This document shows positions 7,126-14,687 of a DNA stretch of 64,000 bases, piece after piece; position 1 is the first letter of the stretch; each line of letters starts with the position of its first letter. Position numbers and translations under genes: made by a program. Under the pieces are notes generated by a model, which saw only the letters and a list, made by a program, of their open reading frames with translations, made no database searches and was not told the DNA's origin. Location of the stretch: assembly GCF_041020765.1 (NCBI RefSeq), contig NZ_JBEUEJ010000013.1. One strand, 5' to 3'. This DNA is from Kineococcus terrestris. GTDB lineage: Bacteria; Actinomycetota; Actinomycetes; Actinomycetales; Kineococcaceae.

Positions 7126-8529
7126 ATGCCGACGGTGGCCGGGATCGACTCCTCGACGCAGTCCTGCAAGGTCGTCGTGCGCGACGCGACGAGCGGCGCG
7201 CTGCTGCGCAGCGGGACCGCCAAGCACCCCGCGGGGACGGAGGTGGACCCCGCCGAGTGGGAGAGCGCTCTCGAGCGCGCCGTCGCCGACGCCGGGGGCC
7301 TGGAGGACGTCGACGCGCTCGCGGTCGGCGCCCAGCAGCACGGCTCGGTCCTGCTGGACGAGGCCGGCGCGGTGGTGCGCCCGGCGCTGCTGTGGAACGA
7401 CGGGCGCTCCGCCGGTGCCGCCGAGGACCTGACCACCGAGCTGGGCGGGCCCGGGGCGTGGGCCGAGCAGGTCGGCAGCGTCCTCGTGGCCTCCTTCACG
7501 ATCACCAAGCTGCGCTGGGTCGCCGAGCACGAGCCGGACGCCGCGCGCCGCACCGCCGCCGTCTGCCTGCCCCACGACTGGCTGACCCACCGCCTCGCCG
7601 GCGGCGGGGACCGGCTGGTCACCGACCGCGGCGACGCCAGCGGCACCGGCTACTGGGACCCGGCCGCGGGCACCTACCGGCACGACCTGCTGGAGCGGGC
7701 CTTCGGCTCCCGCCCGCGGCTGCCCGACGTCCTCGGGCCGGCCGAGCGGGCCGGTGAGACGTCCTCGCCGCTGACCCGCGGGGCCGTCCTGGGGCCCGGG
7801 ACGGGCGACAACATGGCCGCCGCCCTCGGGGTCGGCGCCCGCACCGGCGACGTCGTGGTGTCCATCGGGACCTCGGGGGTCGTCAGCGCCGTCAGCGACA
7901 CCCCCACCCGCGACGCCAGCGGCCTGGTCGCCGGCTTCGCCGACGCGACCGGCCGGTACCTGCCGCTGGTGTGCACGCTGAACGCGGCGCGCGTCTTGGA
8001 CGCCGCGGCCGCGCTGCTCGGCGTCGACCACGCCGAGCTGTCCCGGCTGGCGCTGTCCGCGCCCGCCGGCTCCGGCGGGCTGGTCCTCGTGCCCTACCTG
8101 GAGGGCGAGCGCACCCCCGTGCGGCCGGACAGCACCGGCGCCCTGCACGGGCTGACCCTGGCCACCAGCACGCCCGCCCACCTGGCCCGCGCCACCGTGG
8201 AGGGCCTGCTGTGCGGGCTGGCGGACGGGCTGGACGCCCTCGTCGCGCAGGGCGTGGCCGTCGAGCGCGTGGTGCTGGTGGGCGGCGGGGCGCGCTCGGA
8301 GGCCGTGCGCCGCCTGGCCCCGGCCGTCCTGGGCCGGCCCGTGGTGGTGCCGGAGCCCGGCGAGTACGTCGCCGACGGCGCCGCGCGGCAGGCCGCGTGG
8401 GTCCTGGCCGGCGGGGACGCCCCGCCGGCGTGGGAGCTGACGGCGTCCAGCACGTACGAGGCCGACCCGCTGCCGGCGGTGCGCGAGCGCTACGCGCAGG
8501 TGCGCGACCTCACCGCGACGCGCGCCTGA
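7126..8529 (+). CDS. xylB: Xylulokinase (FGGY carbohydrate kinase)
   Basis: Phosphorylates D-xylulose to xylulose-5-phosphate with ATP, feeding the pentose phosphate pathway. The 467-residue protein has both FGGY domains. The N-terminal phosphate motif is VAGIDSSTQSCKVVV, the substrate segment ALAVGAQQHGSVLLDEAG matches XylB, and LLWNDGRSA is the usual sugar-contact stretch. The C-terminal domain has DVVVSIGTSGVV and the adenosine motif VVLVGGGARSEAVRRLAP. No xylose isomerase or sugar transporter is adjacent, so the exact pentulose is inferred. ATG start without an RBS and with a -10-like hexamer seven bases upstream. Confidence 0.85.
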   Translation: MPTVAGIDSSTQSCKVVVRDATSGALLRSGTAKHPAGTEVDPAEWESALERAVADAGGLEDVDALAVGAQQHGSVLLDEAGAVVRPALLWNDGRSAGAAEDLTTELGGPGAWAEQVGSVLVASFTITKLRWVAEHEPDAARRTAAVCLPHDWLTHRLAGGGDRLVTDRGDASGTGYWDPAAGTYRHDLLERAFGSRPRLPDVLGPAERAGETSSPLTRGAVLGPGTGDNMAAALGVGARTGDVVVSIGTSGVVSAVSDTPTRDASGLVAGFADATGRYLPLVCTLNAARVLDAAAALLGVDHAELSRLALSAPAGSGGLVLVPYLEGERTPVRPDSTGALHGLTLATSTPAHLARATVEGLLCGLADGLDALVAQGVAVERVVLVGGGARSEAVRRLAPAVLGRPVVVPEPGEYVADGAARQAAWVLAGGDAPPAWELTASSTYEADPLPAVRERYAQVRDLTATRA

Positions 8530-8552
8530 ACCGGCTCAGGCGCTGAGCCGGT
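8530..8552. terminator. Bidirectional hairpin between convergent genes
   Basis: A perfect 10-bp stem (ACCGGCTCAG at 8530-8539, CTGAGCCGGT at 8543-8552) with a GCG loop lies just after the xylulokinase stop and overlaps the stop codon of the opposing membrane-protein gene (8536-8538). There is no T-run, as is usual for intrinsic terminators in very GC-rich genomes. Confidence 0.6.
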
Positions 8553-8847
8553 CGCCGACCGCGGCCAGCCCCGCGGCGGTCGCGGTCGGCGTCAGGACCG
8601 CCGGCCAGGGCCCGGTGCGCCGGGCCAGCGGGTGCGAGGCGCCCACGAGCGCCACCGTGCCGAGGGCGAGGGCCGCCGCGAGGGCGGGGGAGCGGCGCGA
8701 CCAGCGCGGTACGGCCTGCACGAGGCCGGCGGCCAGCGCCACCCCCGCCAGCGGGCGGGCGCCGGTGCGGCGGCCGACGACGTAGCCGGCGAGGACGGCC
8801 GAGGGCACGACGACGGCGGTGGGCAGGTCGGCGGGGGAGGTGGGCAC
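8536..8847 (-). CDS. Small hydrophobic membrane protein
   Basis: A 103-residue protein of almost entirely Ala, Gly, Val, Leu and Pro with likely membrane segments at about 10-25 (AVVVPSAVLAGYVVG), 32-46, 54-70 (ALAAALALGTVALVGA) and 84-98. It contains short basic turns (GRRTGAR, PRWSRRS) that fit cytoplasmic loops. ATG start. No family recognised; the codon bias matches a real gene and it lies between two hairpins. Confidence 0.5.
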   Translation of the reverse strand: MPTSPADLPTAVVVPSAVLAGYVVGRRTGARPLAGVALAAGLVQAVPRWSRRSPALAAALALGTVALVGASHPLARRTGPWPAVLTPTATAAGLAAVGDRLSA

Positions 8848-8897
8848 GCGGCGACGCTACCCGCGCCGGCGCCCAGGACGAGTGCCGGGAACGACGA

Positions 8898-8920
8898 AGG
8901 CCCCTCCTGCGGAGGGGCCT
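8898..8920 (-). terminator. Rho-independent terminator of the tRNA operon
   Basis: A 10-bp perfect stem (AGGCCCCTCC at 8898-8907, GGAGGGGCCT at 8911-8920) with a TGC loop sits 17 bases beyond the 3' end of tRNA-Phe. On the minus strand it is followed by TTCGTCGTT. It would end the Glu-Asp-Phe transcript. Confidence 0.8.
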
Positions 8921-8936
8921 CGGGGTGGTGCGGCGG

Positions 8937-9009
8937 TGGCCAGGAGCGGGGTCGAACCGCTGACCTTCCGATTTTCAGTCGGACGCTCTACCAACTGAGC
9001 TACCTGGCC
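8937..9009 (-). tRNA. tRNA-Phe (GAA anticodon)
   Basis: A 73-base gene on the minus strand. The acceptor arm GGCCAGG (from 9009) pairs with CCTGGCC, followed by discriminator A and no encoded CCA. The D-arm region is GCTCAGTTGGTAGAGC. The anticodon stem CCGAC closes a loop CTGAAAA, giving GAA. The T arm has the GGTTCGACCCC form. It is the last of three tRNA genes transcribed in the order Glu, Asp, Phe. Confidence 0.96.
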
Positions 9010-9039
9010 GTGCCGGGCCGGTGGAACCGGCACGACGAG

Positions 9040-9113
9040 CGACCCCGACGGGACTCGAACCCGCGACCTCCGCCGTGACAGGGCGGCGCGCTAACCAACT
9101 GCGCTACGGGGCC
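9040..9113 (-). tRNA. tRNA-Asp (GTC anticodon)
   Basis: A 74-base gene on the minus strand. Acceptor GGCCCCG pairs with CGGGGTC (one G-U) and the discriminator is G, as expected for tRNA-Asp. The D arm has GCGCAGTTGGTTAGCGC, the anticodon stem CCGCC closes loop CTGTCAC (GTC), and the T arm is GCGGGTTCGAGTCCCG. No CCA is encoded. It lies 30 bases from tRNA-Phe. Confidence 0.96.
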
Positions 9114-9225
9114 TCAGAGAGACCGGACTTGCTGGTCCTGCTGGCTTGCGGGGACAACCTTACCCGGTCGCGGGGAGTGCTCGTGACACCCCTCGCCCGT
9201 CCGGGTGCCGGACGACCCGCTCGCG

Positions 9226-9298
9226 TACCCCCAACGGGATTCGAACCCGTGCTACCGCCTTGAAAGGGCGGCGTCCTAGGCCGCTAGACGATGAGGGC
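9226..9298 (-). tRNA. tRNA-Glu (TTC anticodon)
   Basis: A 73-base gene on the minus strand beginning GCCCTCATCGTCTAGCGGCC, with anticodon loop CTTTCAA (TTC), T arm ACGGGTTCGAATCCCGT and discriminator A. The first acceptor pair is G-U, as seen in actinobacterial tRNA-Glu. It is the first gene of the three-tRNA unit. A TATGCT hexamer at 9344-9349 is a candidate promoter -10. Confidence 0.95.
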
Positions 9299-9343
9299 GG
9301 GACGCGCACCTGCCCCGCGGCGGACCGCCGGGAAGGCCCGCCC

Positions 9344-9349
9344 AGCATA
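9344..9349 (-). promoter_or_regulatory. Candidate -10 (TATGCT) of the tRNA operon
   Basis: Read on the minus strand, TATGCT lies 45 bases before the mature 5' end of tRNA-Glu. It is one of the very few AT-containing hexamers in the region and is plausible as the promoter of the Glu-Asp-Phe unit, leaving a short 5' leader for RNase P. Confidence 0.45.
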
Positions 9350-9406
9350 GGGGCTGGCGCACCGCGGTGCTCGGGCGGCGGGTCCGGCGGGCGGTCCCGC
9401 GGGGGG

Positions 9407-10516
9407 TCAGGCGGCGGTCGTCGTCCCGGGCCCGCCCGTCGCCGCGGCCGCGGCCTCCTCGGCGGTCGCCTCGCTCAGCAGGGGCGTGCCGCTGACGGGC
9501 TCCTCGCGCAGCAGCGCCTGCACGGCCCGCTCGACACCGCCGTGGGTGGCCGGGTGGCCGAAGGAGGCGCCCTCGCCGAGCAGCCGCAGCGCCGGCTCGA
9601 TCGTCACGCCGTCGTCGAACAGGTCGATCACCCGCGGGTCGATGTAGCTGCTGCGGGCCACCGACGGCGTGTTGCCCAGGTACTCCGAGACCTCCGCGCA
9701 GGCGCGCGTCACCGCCCGCTTCTTCGCCGTCGCGCTGGTCGCGGCGGGCACCGAGACCGCGAGGGCGACGGCCGCGAGCACGGTGGCGTGCCAGGTGCGG
9801 AAGTCCTTGGCGGACACGTCCGGGCCGACGACCTCGTGCAGGTAGGCGTTGACGTCGGCGCTGGTGACGTCGTGCCAGCGGCCGCCCTCCTTCCACGCCA
9901 GCAGGTCGTCCCCGCCGCCGCGGCGGCGCTTGAGGCTGCGCACGACCTCGCGCACCGCCGGGTCGGAGACCACGAGGTGGCGGTCCTTGCCGGACTTGGC
10001 GACGTAGGAGAAGACGAGGTCGTCGCCGCGCTGGTGCACGTGCTCCTTGCGCAGCGTCGCCAGCCCGTAGGAGCCGTTCTCGTCCGCGTAGCTCTCCCCG
10101 CCCACCCGGAAGAACCCCAGGTCCAGCAGGCGGAACGCCGCGGCCAGCACCCGCTCGCGCGGCATCCCCGGCAGGGCGAGGTGCCGCTCGACGACCTCGC
10201 GGGCGGCGGGCAGGTGGTCGGCGACCTCGAGGACGCGCTCGTGCTTGGCGCGGTCCTGCCGCCGGCGCCACTCCTCGTGGTAGCGGTACTGGCGCCGGCC
10301 GCGGTCGTCGGTGCCGACGGCCTGCAGGTGGCCGTTGGGGAACGGGCAGATCCACACGTCCCGGTAGGCGGGCGGGATCGCGATGGCGTCGATGCGCGCG
10401 ATGACGTCCGGGTCGGCGATGAGCTCGCCGCGGGTGTCGTGGTACGACCAGCCGCGCCCGCGCCGCCGGCGGGTGAAGCCGGGCGACGAGCTGGACACGC
10501 GGCGCAGGCGGGGCAC
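9407..10516 (-). CDS. DNA topoisomerase IB
   Basis: A bacterial eukaryote-type topoisomerase I that relaxes supercoils through a 3'-phosphotyrosine. The 369-residue length fits the short bacterial/poxvirus type. The N-terminal domain has GFTRRRRGRGWSYHD and the conserved IPPAYRDVWICPFPNGHLQA. The catalytic domain contains RVGGESYADENGSYGLATLR, KSGKDRHLVV (Lys), DFRTWHAT (Arg and His region) and the nucleophile Tyr in SSYIDPRVIDLF. A long Ala-rich tail follows. The GTG at 10516 is chosen because it removes an unsupported upstream extension. Divergent from the PHP gene. Such enzymes are common in radiation-tolerant actinobacteria. Confidence 0.93.
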   Translation of the reverse strand: MPRLRRVSSSSPGFTRRRRGRGWSYHDTRGELIADPDVIARIDAIAIPPAYRDVWICPFPNGHLQAVGTDDRGRRQYRYHEEWRRRQDRAKHERVLEVADHLPAAREVVERHLALPGMPRERVLAAAFRLLDLGFFRVGGESYADENGSYGLATLRKEHVHQRGDDLVFSYVAKSGKDRHLVVSDPAVREVVRSLKRRRGGGDDLLAWKEGGRWHDVTSADVNAYLHEVVGPDVSAKDFRTWHATVLAAVALAVSVPAATSATAKKRAVTRACAEVSEYLGNTPSVARSSYIDPRVIDLFDDGVTIEPALRLLGEGASFGHPATHGGVERAVQALLREEPVSGTPLLSEATAEEAAAAATGGPGTTTAA

Positions 10517-10592
10517 CCTGCGATGGTGCAGAGTCGGCCCGTCCGGCGCACCTCGGGACCGGCAGTGCGCGACCGGTGGGAGGGAGCGGGCG

Positions 10593-11636
10593 GTGGAGCT
10601 CCCGCTGGAGCCCGTGCGGGCGCTGCGGCGCACCGCGTTCCTGCTGGAGCGCTCGCGCGCCGACACCCACCGGGTGCGCGCGTTCCGCCGCGCCGCGGAC
10701 GTCCTGGCGGCGCTGGAGCCGGGGGAGCTGGAGCGCCGGCTGGCCGACGGCACCCTCACCGCGCTGGCCGGTGTCGGCCCCGCGTCGGCGGCCGTGGCCG
10801 GCGAGGCCGCCGCGGGCCGCGTGCCCGAGCGGCTGCGGCGGCTGGAGGAGGGGGCCGGGCCGCTGGCGAGCGGCGGCGAGGAGCTGCGCGCCGCGCTGCG
10901 CGGGGACCTGCACGCCCACACCGACGCCAGCGACGGCGGCAGCCCGCTGGCCGAGACGGCGACGACCGCCCGGGAGCTGGGCCACGAGTACCTGGCCGTC
11001 ACCGACCACTCCGCCCGGCTGCGCGTGGCGCGCGGGCTGTCCCGCGAGCGCCGCGAGCGCCAGCTGGAGGAGGTCGCCGCCCTGGCCGCGCCGCTGGCGC
11101 CGTTCCGGCTCCTGGCGGGCATCGAGGTCGACGTGCTGGCGGACGGCTCGCTGGACTGCGAGGACGACGTGCTGGCCCGCCTGGACGTCGTGGTCGCCTC
11201 CGTGCACTCGGGGCTGCGCTCCCCGGCGGAGGCGATGACCCGCCGGCTGCTGGCGGCCGTGCGCGGCGGCGGGGTGGACGTGCTGGGCCACTGCACCGGC
11301 CGGCTGCTCACGGGTGGGCACGGCGGCGCCGGACCGGGCGGGCGCCCGCCCAGCGCGTTCGACGCCGACGCCGTGTTCGCCGCCTGCGCCGAGCGCGGGG
11401 TGGCCGTGGAGGTGAACTGCCGGCCGGAGCGGCTGGACCCGCCGCGGGCGCTGCTGCGGCGGGCGGTGGCGGCCGGGTGCCTGTTCGCGGTGAGCACGGA
11501 CGCGCACGCGCCCGGTCAGCTGGACTGGCAGGCGTACGGCTGCGCGCGGGCGCAGGAGTGCGGGGTGCCGGCCGAGCGGGTCGTCAACACCTGGCCGGTC
11601 GAGCGCCTGCTGGCCTGGACGAGGAGCCACCGCTGA
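10593..11636 (+). CDS. PHP domain phosphoesterase with N-terminal helix-hairpin-helix region
   Basis: A 347-residue protein. Residues 1-90 look like the HhH region of PolX-type polymerases (FLLERSRADTHRVRAFRRAADVL, then LTALAGVGPASAAVAGEAAAG), without the nucleotidyltransferase palm. From about residue 105 comes a PHP domain with its metal ligands in order: GDLHAHTDASDGG, AVTDHSARL, GIEVDVLADGSLD, VASVHSG, LGHCTGRLL and STDAHAPGQLD. This matches the histidinol-phosphatase/PolX-tail group, so it may be a DNA 3' or small-molecule phosphoesterase. GTG start behind AGGGAG. The 3' end lies 27 bases before the methyltransferase. The substrate is not determined by sequence. Confidence 0.85.
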   Translation: MELPLEPVRALRRTAFLLERSRADTHRVRAFRRAADVLAALEPGELERRLADGTLTALAGVGPASAAVAGEAAAGRVPERLRRLEEGAGPLASGGEELRAALRGDLHAHTDASDGGSPLAETATTARELGHEYLAVTDHSARLRVARGLSRERRERQLEEVAALAAPLAPFRLLAGIEVDVLADGSLDCEDDVLARLDVVVASVHSGLRSPAEAMTRRLLAAVRGGGVDVLGHCTGRLLTGGHGGAGPGGRPPSAFDADAVFAACAERGVAVEVNCRPERLDPPRALLRRAVAAGCLFAVSTDAHAPGQLDWQAYGCARAQECGVPAERVVNTWPVERLLAWTRSHR

Positions 11637-11650
11637 GAAGCGTTCGCAGC

Positions 11651-11656
11651 TAGGCT
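11651..11656 (+). promoter_or_regulatory. Candidate -10 (TAGGCT) of methyltransferase gene, leaderless geometry
   Basis: TAGGCT ends seven bases before the GTG at 11664. The intervening CGGGAGG could also serve as an RBS for readthrough transcripts from the PHP gene. Confidence 0.5.
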
Positions 11657-11663
11657 CGGGAGG

Positions 11664-12449
11664 GTGGACGCCGGAGCAGCGCGCTGGTTCCAGGACGCCG
11701 CGGCCTTCGACCGCCTGTCCGCCGCGCTGTGGGACCCGGTGTCGGCGGCGGCCGTGGCCGACGCGGCACCCCGCGCGGGGAAGGTGGTCCTCGACGCCTG
11801 CGCCGGTGCCGGGGCCGCCTCCGTCCTCCTGGCGCGGGCCGTCGGCCCCGGCGGCCGCGTGGACGCCGTCGACCTGTCCGCGCCGCTCGTCGCGCTGACC
11901 GCCGGGCGGGCGCGCGACCTGCCCGCCCTGCGCGCCCACCACGCCGACGTCCTCGCCTTCGGCGACGAGGGCGCCTACGACCTCGTCGTCTGCGTCCTCG
12001 GGATCTTCTTCCTGCCCGACCTCGACGCCGCGGGCCGGCACCTGCTCACCCGGGCCCGCCCCGGCGGGCGCCTGTGCGTGGGCGTGTGGGCCGAGGGGGC
12101 GCTCACGGAGCTCGTGCAGCCGCTGGCCGCCGCGGCGGCGCGCGCCCGGGGCGAGGAATCACCCCGACCGCAGCCGCTGGCGCACGCGCTGGGCACCGAG
12201 GAGGCGCTGGCCGCGTGGGCGGCCGCGGTGGGCGTCCAGGACCCGGTCGTGCGGCGGCACCCGGCCCGCCTGGTGGTCACCCCGGCCACCGTGCGCGACG
12301 CCGCCGCCGGCACGGCCGCCGGCGCGCTGCTGGACGGCCTGCCCGCGGCCACCGCGCGGGAGGTCGTGGAGGAGGCCGCCGCGGCGGCGCTCGAGCCGCG
12401 CGGGGCCGACGCCACGACGCTCGTCGTCGTCGGGACGCGCGCCGGGTAG
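11664..12449 (+). CDS. Class I SAM-dependent methyltransferase
   Basis: A 261-residue protein with a Rossmann methyltransferase core resembling the UbiE/Methyltransf_11 group. Motif I is VVLDACAGAGAASVLLARAVG (DxCxGxG), followed by VDAVDLSAPLVALTAGRARD (acidic loop binding SAM ribose), ADVLAFGDEGAYDLVVCVLGIFFLPD and a late GRLCVGVWAEGALTELVQPL. The N-terminus WFQDAAAFDRLSAALWDPVSAA is typical of small-molecule or quinone methyltransferases. The acceptor is unknown. Its likely own promoter is TAGGCT seven bases upstream. Confidence 0.82.
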   Translation: MDAGAARWFQDAAAFDRLSAALWDPVSAAAVADAAPRAGKVVLDACAGAGAASVLLARAVGPGGRVDAVDLSAPLVALTAGRARDLPALRAHHADVLAFGDEGAYDLVVCVLGIFFLPDLDAAGRHLLTRARPGGRLCVGVWAEGALTELVQPLAAAAARARGEESPRPQPLAHALGTEEALAAWAAAVGVQDPVVRRHPARLVVTPATVRDAAAGTAAGALLDGLPAATAREVVEEAAAAALEPRGADATTLVVVGTRAG

Positions 12450-12674
12450 GTGACCGCCCCCTCCGCGCAGCGGGGTCTCGCGGTCGTCGTCCGCGGCCGG
12501 TCCACCGCGGTGCTCGATCCCCTCCGCGACCTGGACCCGGAGGTCGCGTCGGACCTCGCCGCGGCGCGGGCGCGGGAGCCCGCGGCAGACCCGGCCCGGC
12601 AGGTCCTGGTTCCGCGCGTCCGGCCGGCCGAGCCTGGTGCCTCCCGTTGCGCCGCACGAGGGGGCTGAGCCACC
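12450..12674. other. Interval with no confident gene
   Basis: A 225-base stretch between the methyltransferase and the VanZ-like gene. It contains a possible 72-codon frame from a GTG that follows the methyltransferase stop directly and ends at 12668, but the composition is Arg and Ala rich, without recognisable motifs or an RBS, so I do not call it a gene. No hairpin or promoter stands out. Confidence 0.35.
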
Positions 12675-13214
12675 GTGACCGACCGCACCGACCCGCCGCG
12701 CCGGTCCGCGCCGGTGCGCTCGGCGGGACCCGCCGGCCTGCTCGTGCTCGCGCTCGTCGGCGCCGCAGCGGTCACCCTGCGACCGGTCGGCGACGGCTGG
12801 TCGTGGGGCGCGCCGGTGGCGGAGGTCGCCTGGTACCTCGGCGGTCTCGGGTCCCCGGCGACGCTCCGGCAGCTGGTCGGCAACGTCCTCCTGCTGGCAC
12901 CGGCGGCCGCGGGCGCCGTGCTCCTCGCGCCGCGGCTGGGGACGGCGCGGCTGCTCGTGCCGCTCGCGCTGGGTGCGGCGTCGTCGATCGAGCTGCTCCA
13001 GCGGGTGCTCCCGCTCGGGCGCGTGGTGTCGCCGGCGGACGCCGTCCTCAACGCCGCGGGCGCGGTCCTCGCGGGTCTGGTGGTGCGTCGTGCCGTCGCG
13101 CGCCGGCGGTCGCGGCCCGCGTCCCGGGCGGAGGACCCGCGGCCGGCCGGGGGGGTCCGCGGATCAGCGGACAGGGCGGCCCTGGCTGGGGGCACCTCGT
13201 CCCGCGCAGGCTGA
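12675..13214 (+). CDS. VanZ-like membrane protein
   Basis: A 179-residue protein with a basic N-terminus and about four membrane helices: 23-38 (GLLVLALVGAAAVTLRP), 70-90 (NVLLLAPAAAGAVLLAP), 92-110 and 120-140. The VanZ-like signature is the set VGNVLLLAP, AASSIELLQRVLPLGRVVSPADAVLNAAGAVLAG, in which E, Q, R, D and N are the family-conserved polar residues. The first VanZ was named for low-level teicoplanin resistance, but most homologues have unknown roles. The C-terminal 35 residues are polar and probably disordered. GTG start at 12675; the next gene begins five bases after the stop. Confidence 0.78.
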   Translation: MTDRTDPPRRSAPVRSAGPAGLLVLALVGAAAVTLRPVGDGWSWGAPVAEVAWYLGGLGSPATLRQLVGNVLLLAPAAAGAVLLAPRLGTARLLVPLALGAASSIELLQRVLPLGRVVSPADAVLNAAGAVLAGLVVRRAVARRRSRPASRAEDPRPAGGVRGSADRAALAGGTSSRAG

Positions 13215-13218
13215 CCGC

Positions 13219-14313
13219 GTGACGGACACCCAGCGAACCCGCCAGGTCGACGAGGACGGACCCGACCCCCGGTCGTCGCGCGCGGGTCCCACCCGCCGCT
13301 CGCTGCTGCGGCTGGCCGCGCTGGGGGTCGTGGGCGCCGCCGGGTTCGGCGCCGGGCGGGTCACCGCCCCGGGCGCGGAGCTGCCGGACTGGACCGCGGC
13401 CGACGTCCCGTCGCAGGCGGGGCGGCGCGCGGTCGTGACCGGGGGGAACGGCTACCCGCGCGACGGCCGCAGCGGGCTCGGCTACCACGAGGCGCTCGCC
13501 CTCGCGGTGGCCGGCGCCGACGTCGTCATCGCCTCGCGCGACGGGCGGCGCGGGGCGGAGGCCGTGCGCAGGATCCGGGCGGCGGCCCCGGGCGCGGCCG
13601 TCCGCTTCGAGACGCTCGACCTGACGGACCTCGGCTCGGTCGCCGCGTTCGTCACCCGGCTCGAGGACACCGGGGACCGCCTCGACCTGCTGGTCAACAA
13701 CGCCGGCGTCCAGGGACGCCTGGAGCGGGAGGAGGTGGCCGACGGCACCGAGCGGGTCTTCGCGACCAACGCGCGCGGTCCCTTCGCGCTCACCGCTCGG
13801 CTGCGGCCGCTGCTGCGGGCCGCGGAGGCGCCGCGCGTCGTGTGGACGTCGAGCTCGCGGGTGGGGCCGGTCGACTTCGACGACCTGCAGCTGGAGCGGT
13901 CCTACGACCACGGCGCGGCCTACGAGGCCACCAAGCTCGGCGCCCTGCTCACGGCCTTCGAGCTCCAGCGGCGCAGCACGGCCGGGGGCTGGGGGATCAC
14001 GAGCACCGCGGTCCACCCCGGGGTGAGCCGGACGAACATCGTGCTGGACGGCCCGGGACCGGACTCCCCCGAGGGCCTGCGGTTCCGGTTCGTCCGCCCG
14101 CTGTGGCAGGACCCGGCCGTCGGCGCCCTGCCCGCCCTGTACGCCGCGACCTCCCCGCTGGCCGCCGGGGGCGCCTACTACGGCCCGAAGGAGCTGGGCG
14201 GGCTGAGGGGCCTGCCCGGGTTCGCGGTGGTGCCGGAGGCGGCGCGGGACCCCGACCTGGCCGCCCGGTACTGGGGGGTGATGGAGGACCTGGCCGGGGT
14301 GTCCTCCTCCTGA
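13219..14313 (+). CDS. Short-chain dehydrogenase/reductase with Tat signal sequence
   Basis: A 364-residue protein. Residues 1-55 carry a twin-arginine signal (TRRSLLRLAALGVVGAAGFGAG), unusual for an NAD(P)-dependent SDR. The Rossmann core follows: a glycine motif TGGNGYPRDGRSGLGYHEA, which contains extra residues compared with TGxxxGxG, then DLTDLGSVAAFV, LLVNNAGVQ, the catalytic Ser region TSSSRV, the YEATK Tyr/Lys pair and VHPGVSRTNI. It resembles the retinol dehydrogenase/WWOX-like SDR branch. If exported folded, it would carry its cofactor with it, as other Tat substrates do (inference). GTG start five bases after the VanZ-like stop, probably an operon. Confidence 0.8.
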   Translation: MTDTQRTRQVDEDGPDPRSSRAGPTRRSLLRLAALGVVGAAGFGAGRVTAPGAELPDWTAADVPSQAGRRAVVTGGNGYPRDGRSGLGYHEALALAVAGADVVIASRDGRRGAEAVRRIRAAAPGAAVRFETLDLTDLGSVAAFVTRLEDTGDRLDLLVNNAGVQGRLEREEVADGTERVFATNARGPFALTARLRPLLRAAEAPRVVWTSSSRVGPVDFDDLQLERSYDHGAAYEATKLGALLTAFELQRRSTAGGWGITSTAVHPGVSRTNIVLDGPGPDSPEGLRFRFVRPLWQDPAVGALPALYAATSPLAAGGAYYGPKELGGLRGLPGFAVVPEAARDPDLAARYWGVMEDLAGVSSS

Positions 14314-14341
14314 GGCGCCGGTGCGCGGGCCGGGCGGGGGG

Positions 14342-14632
14342 CTAACCGGCGAGGTCCGGCCCGGCGGCCCGCCCGTCGTCGCGGGCCTCCGCGGGTCCGG
14401 GCAGCAGGGCGATCCCGAGGGCGGCGAGGAGCTGGACGACGTCGGCGCGGTCCAGCCGCACGGTGCTCACGCACCGCTCGTCCTGCCAGGTGGACAGCAC
14501 GACCCGGTCGTCGTCCGGGTGGGCGGTCACCCGCAGGGCGCGGCCGGGGCGGTCGCGGTCGACGACCACGCCGGCGCGCACGGGCAGGCGCGCGGGCGGC
14601 CGCGGCTCGTCCTCGACGCCGGCGGGTTCCAC
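14342..14632 (-). CDS. Conserved hypothetical small protein
   Basis: A 96-residue acidic/basic mixed protein with a compact predicted alpha-beta core (VRAGVVVDRDRPGRALRVTAHPDDDRVVLSTWQDERCVSTVRLDRADVVQLLAALGIALLPG). The segment VVLSTWQDERCVSTVRL followed by a DVVQLLAALG helix is a pattern I associate with small actinobacterial proteins of unknown role. No catalytic motif or membrane segment. GTG start, 55 bases downstream of the acyl-CoA oxidase stop on the same strand. Function unknown. Confidence 0.55.
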   Translation of the reverse strand: MEPAGVEDEPRPPARLPVRAGVVVDRDRPGRALRVTAHPDDDRVVLSTWQDERCVSTVRLDRADVVQLLAALGIALLPGPAEARDDGRAAGPDLAG

Positions 14633-14687
14633 CCGTCGAGGATGCCCCCGCCCGGGCGCGGCGTCGAGCGCCCGGACGGGGCCCGCG

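Noticed and set aside
9276..12041. A 921-codon minus-strand frame covering topoisomerase IB and the PHP gene
   Set aside because: It is one of three open frames here. The recognisable topoisomerase lies in a different minus frame and PHP on plus.
12450..12668. 72-codon frame after the methyltransferase
   Set aside because: No RBS, no recognisable motif and Arg/Ala/Pro composition typical of noncoding frames at this GC content.
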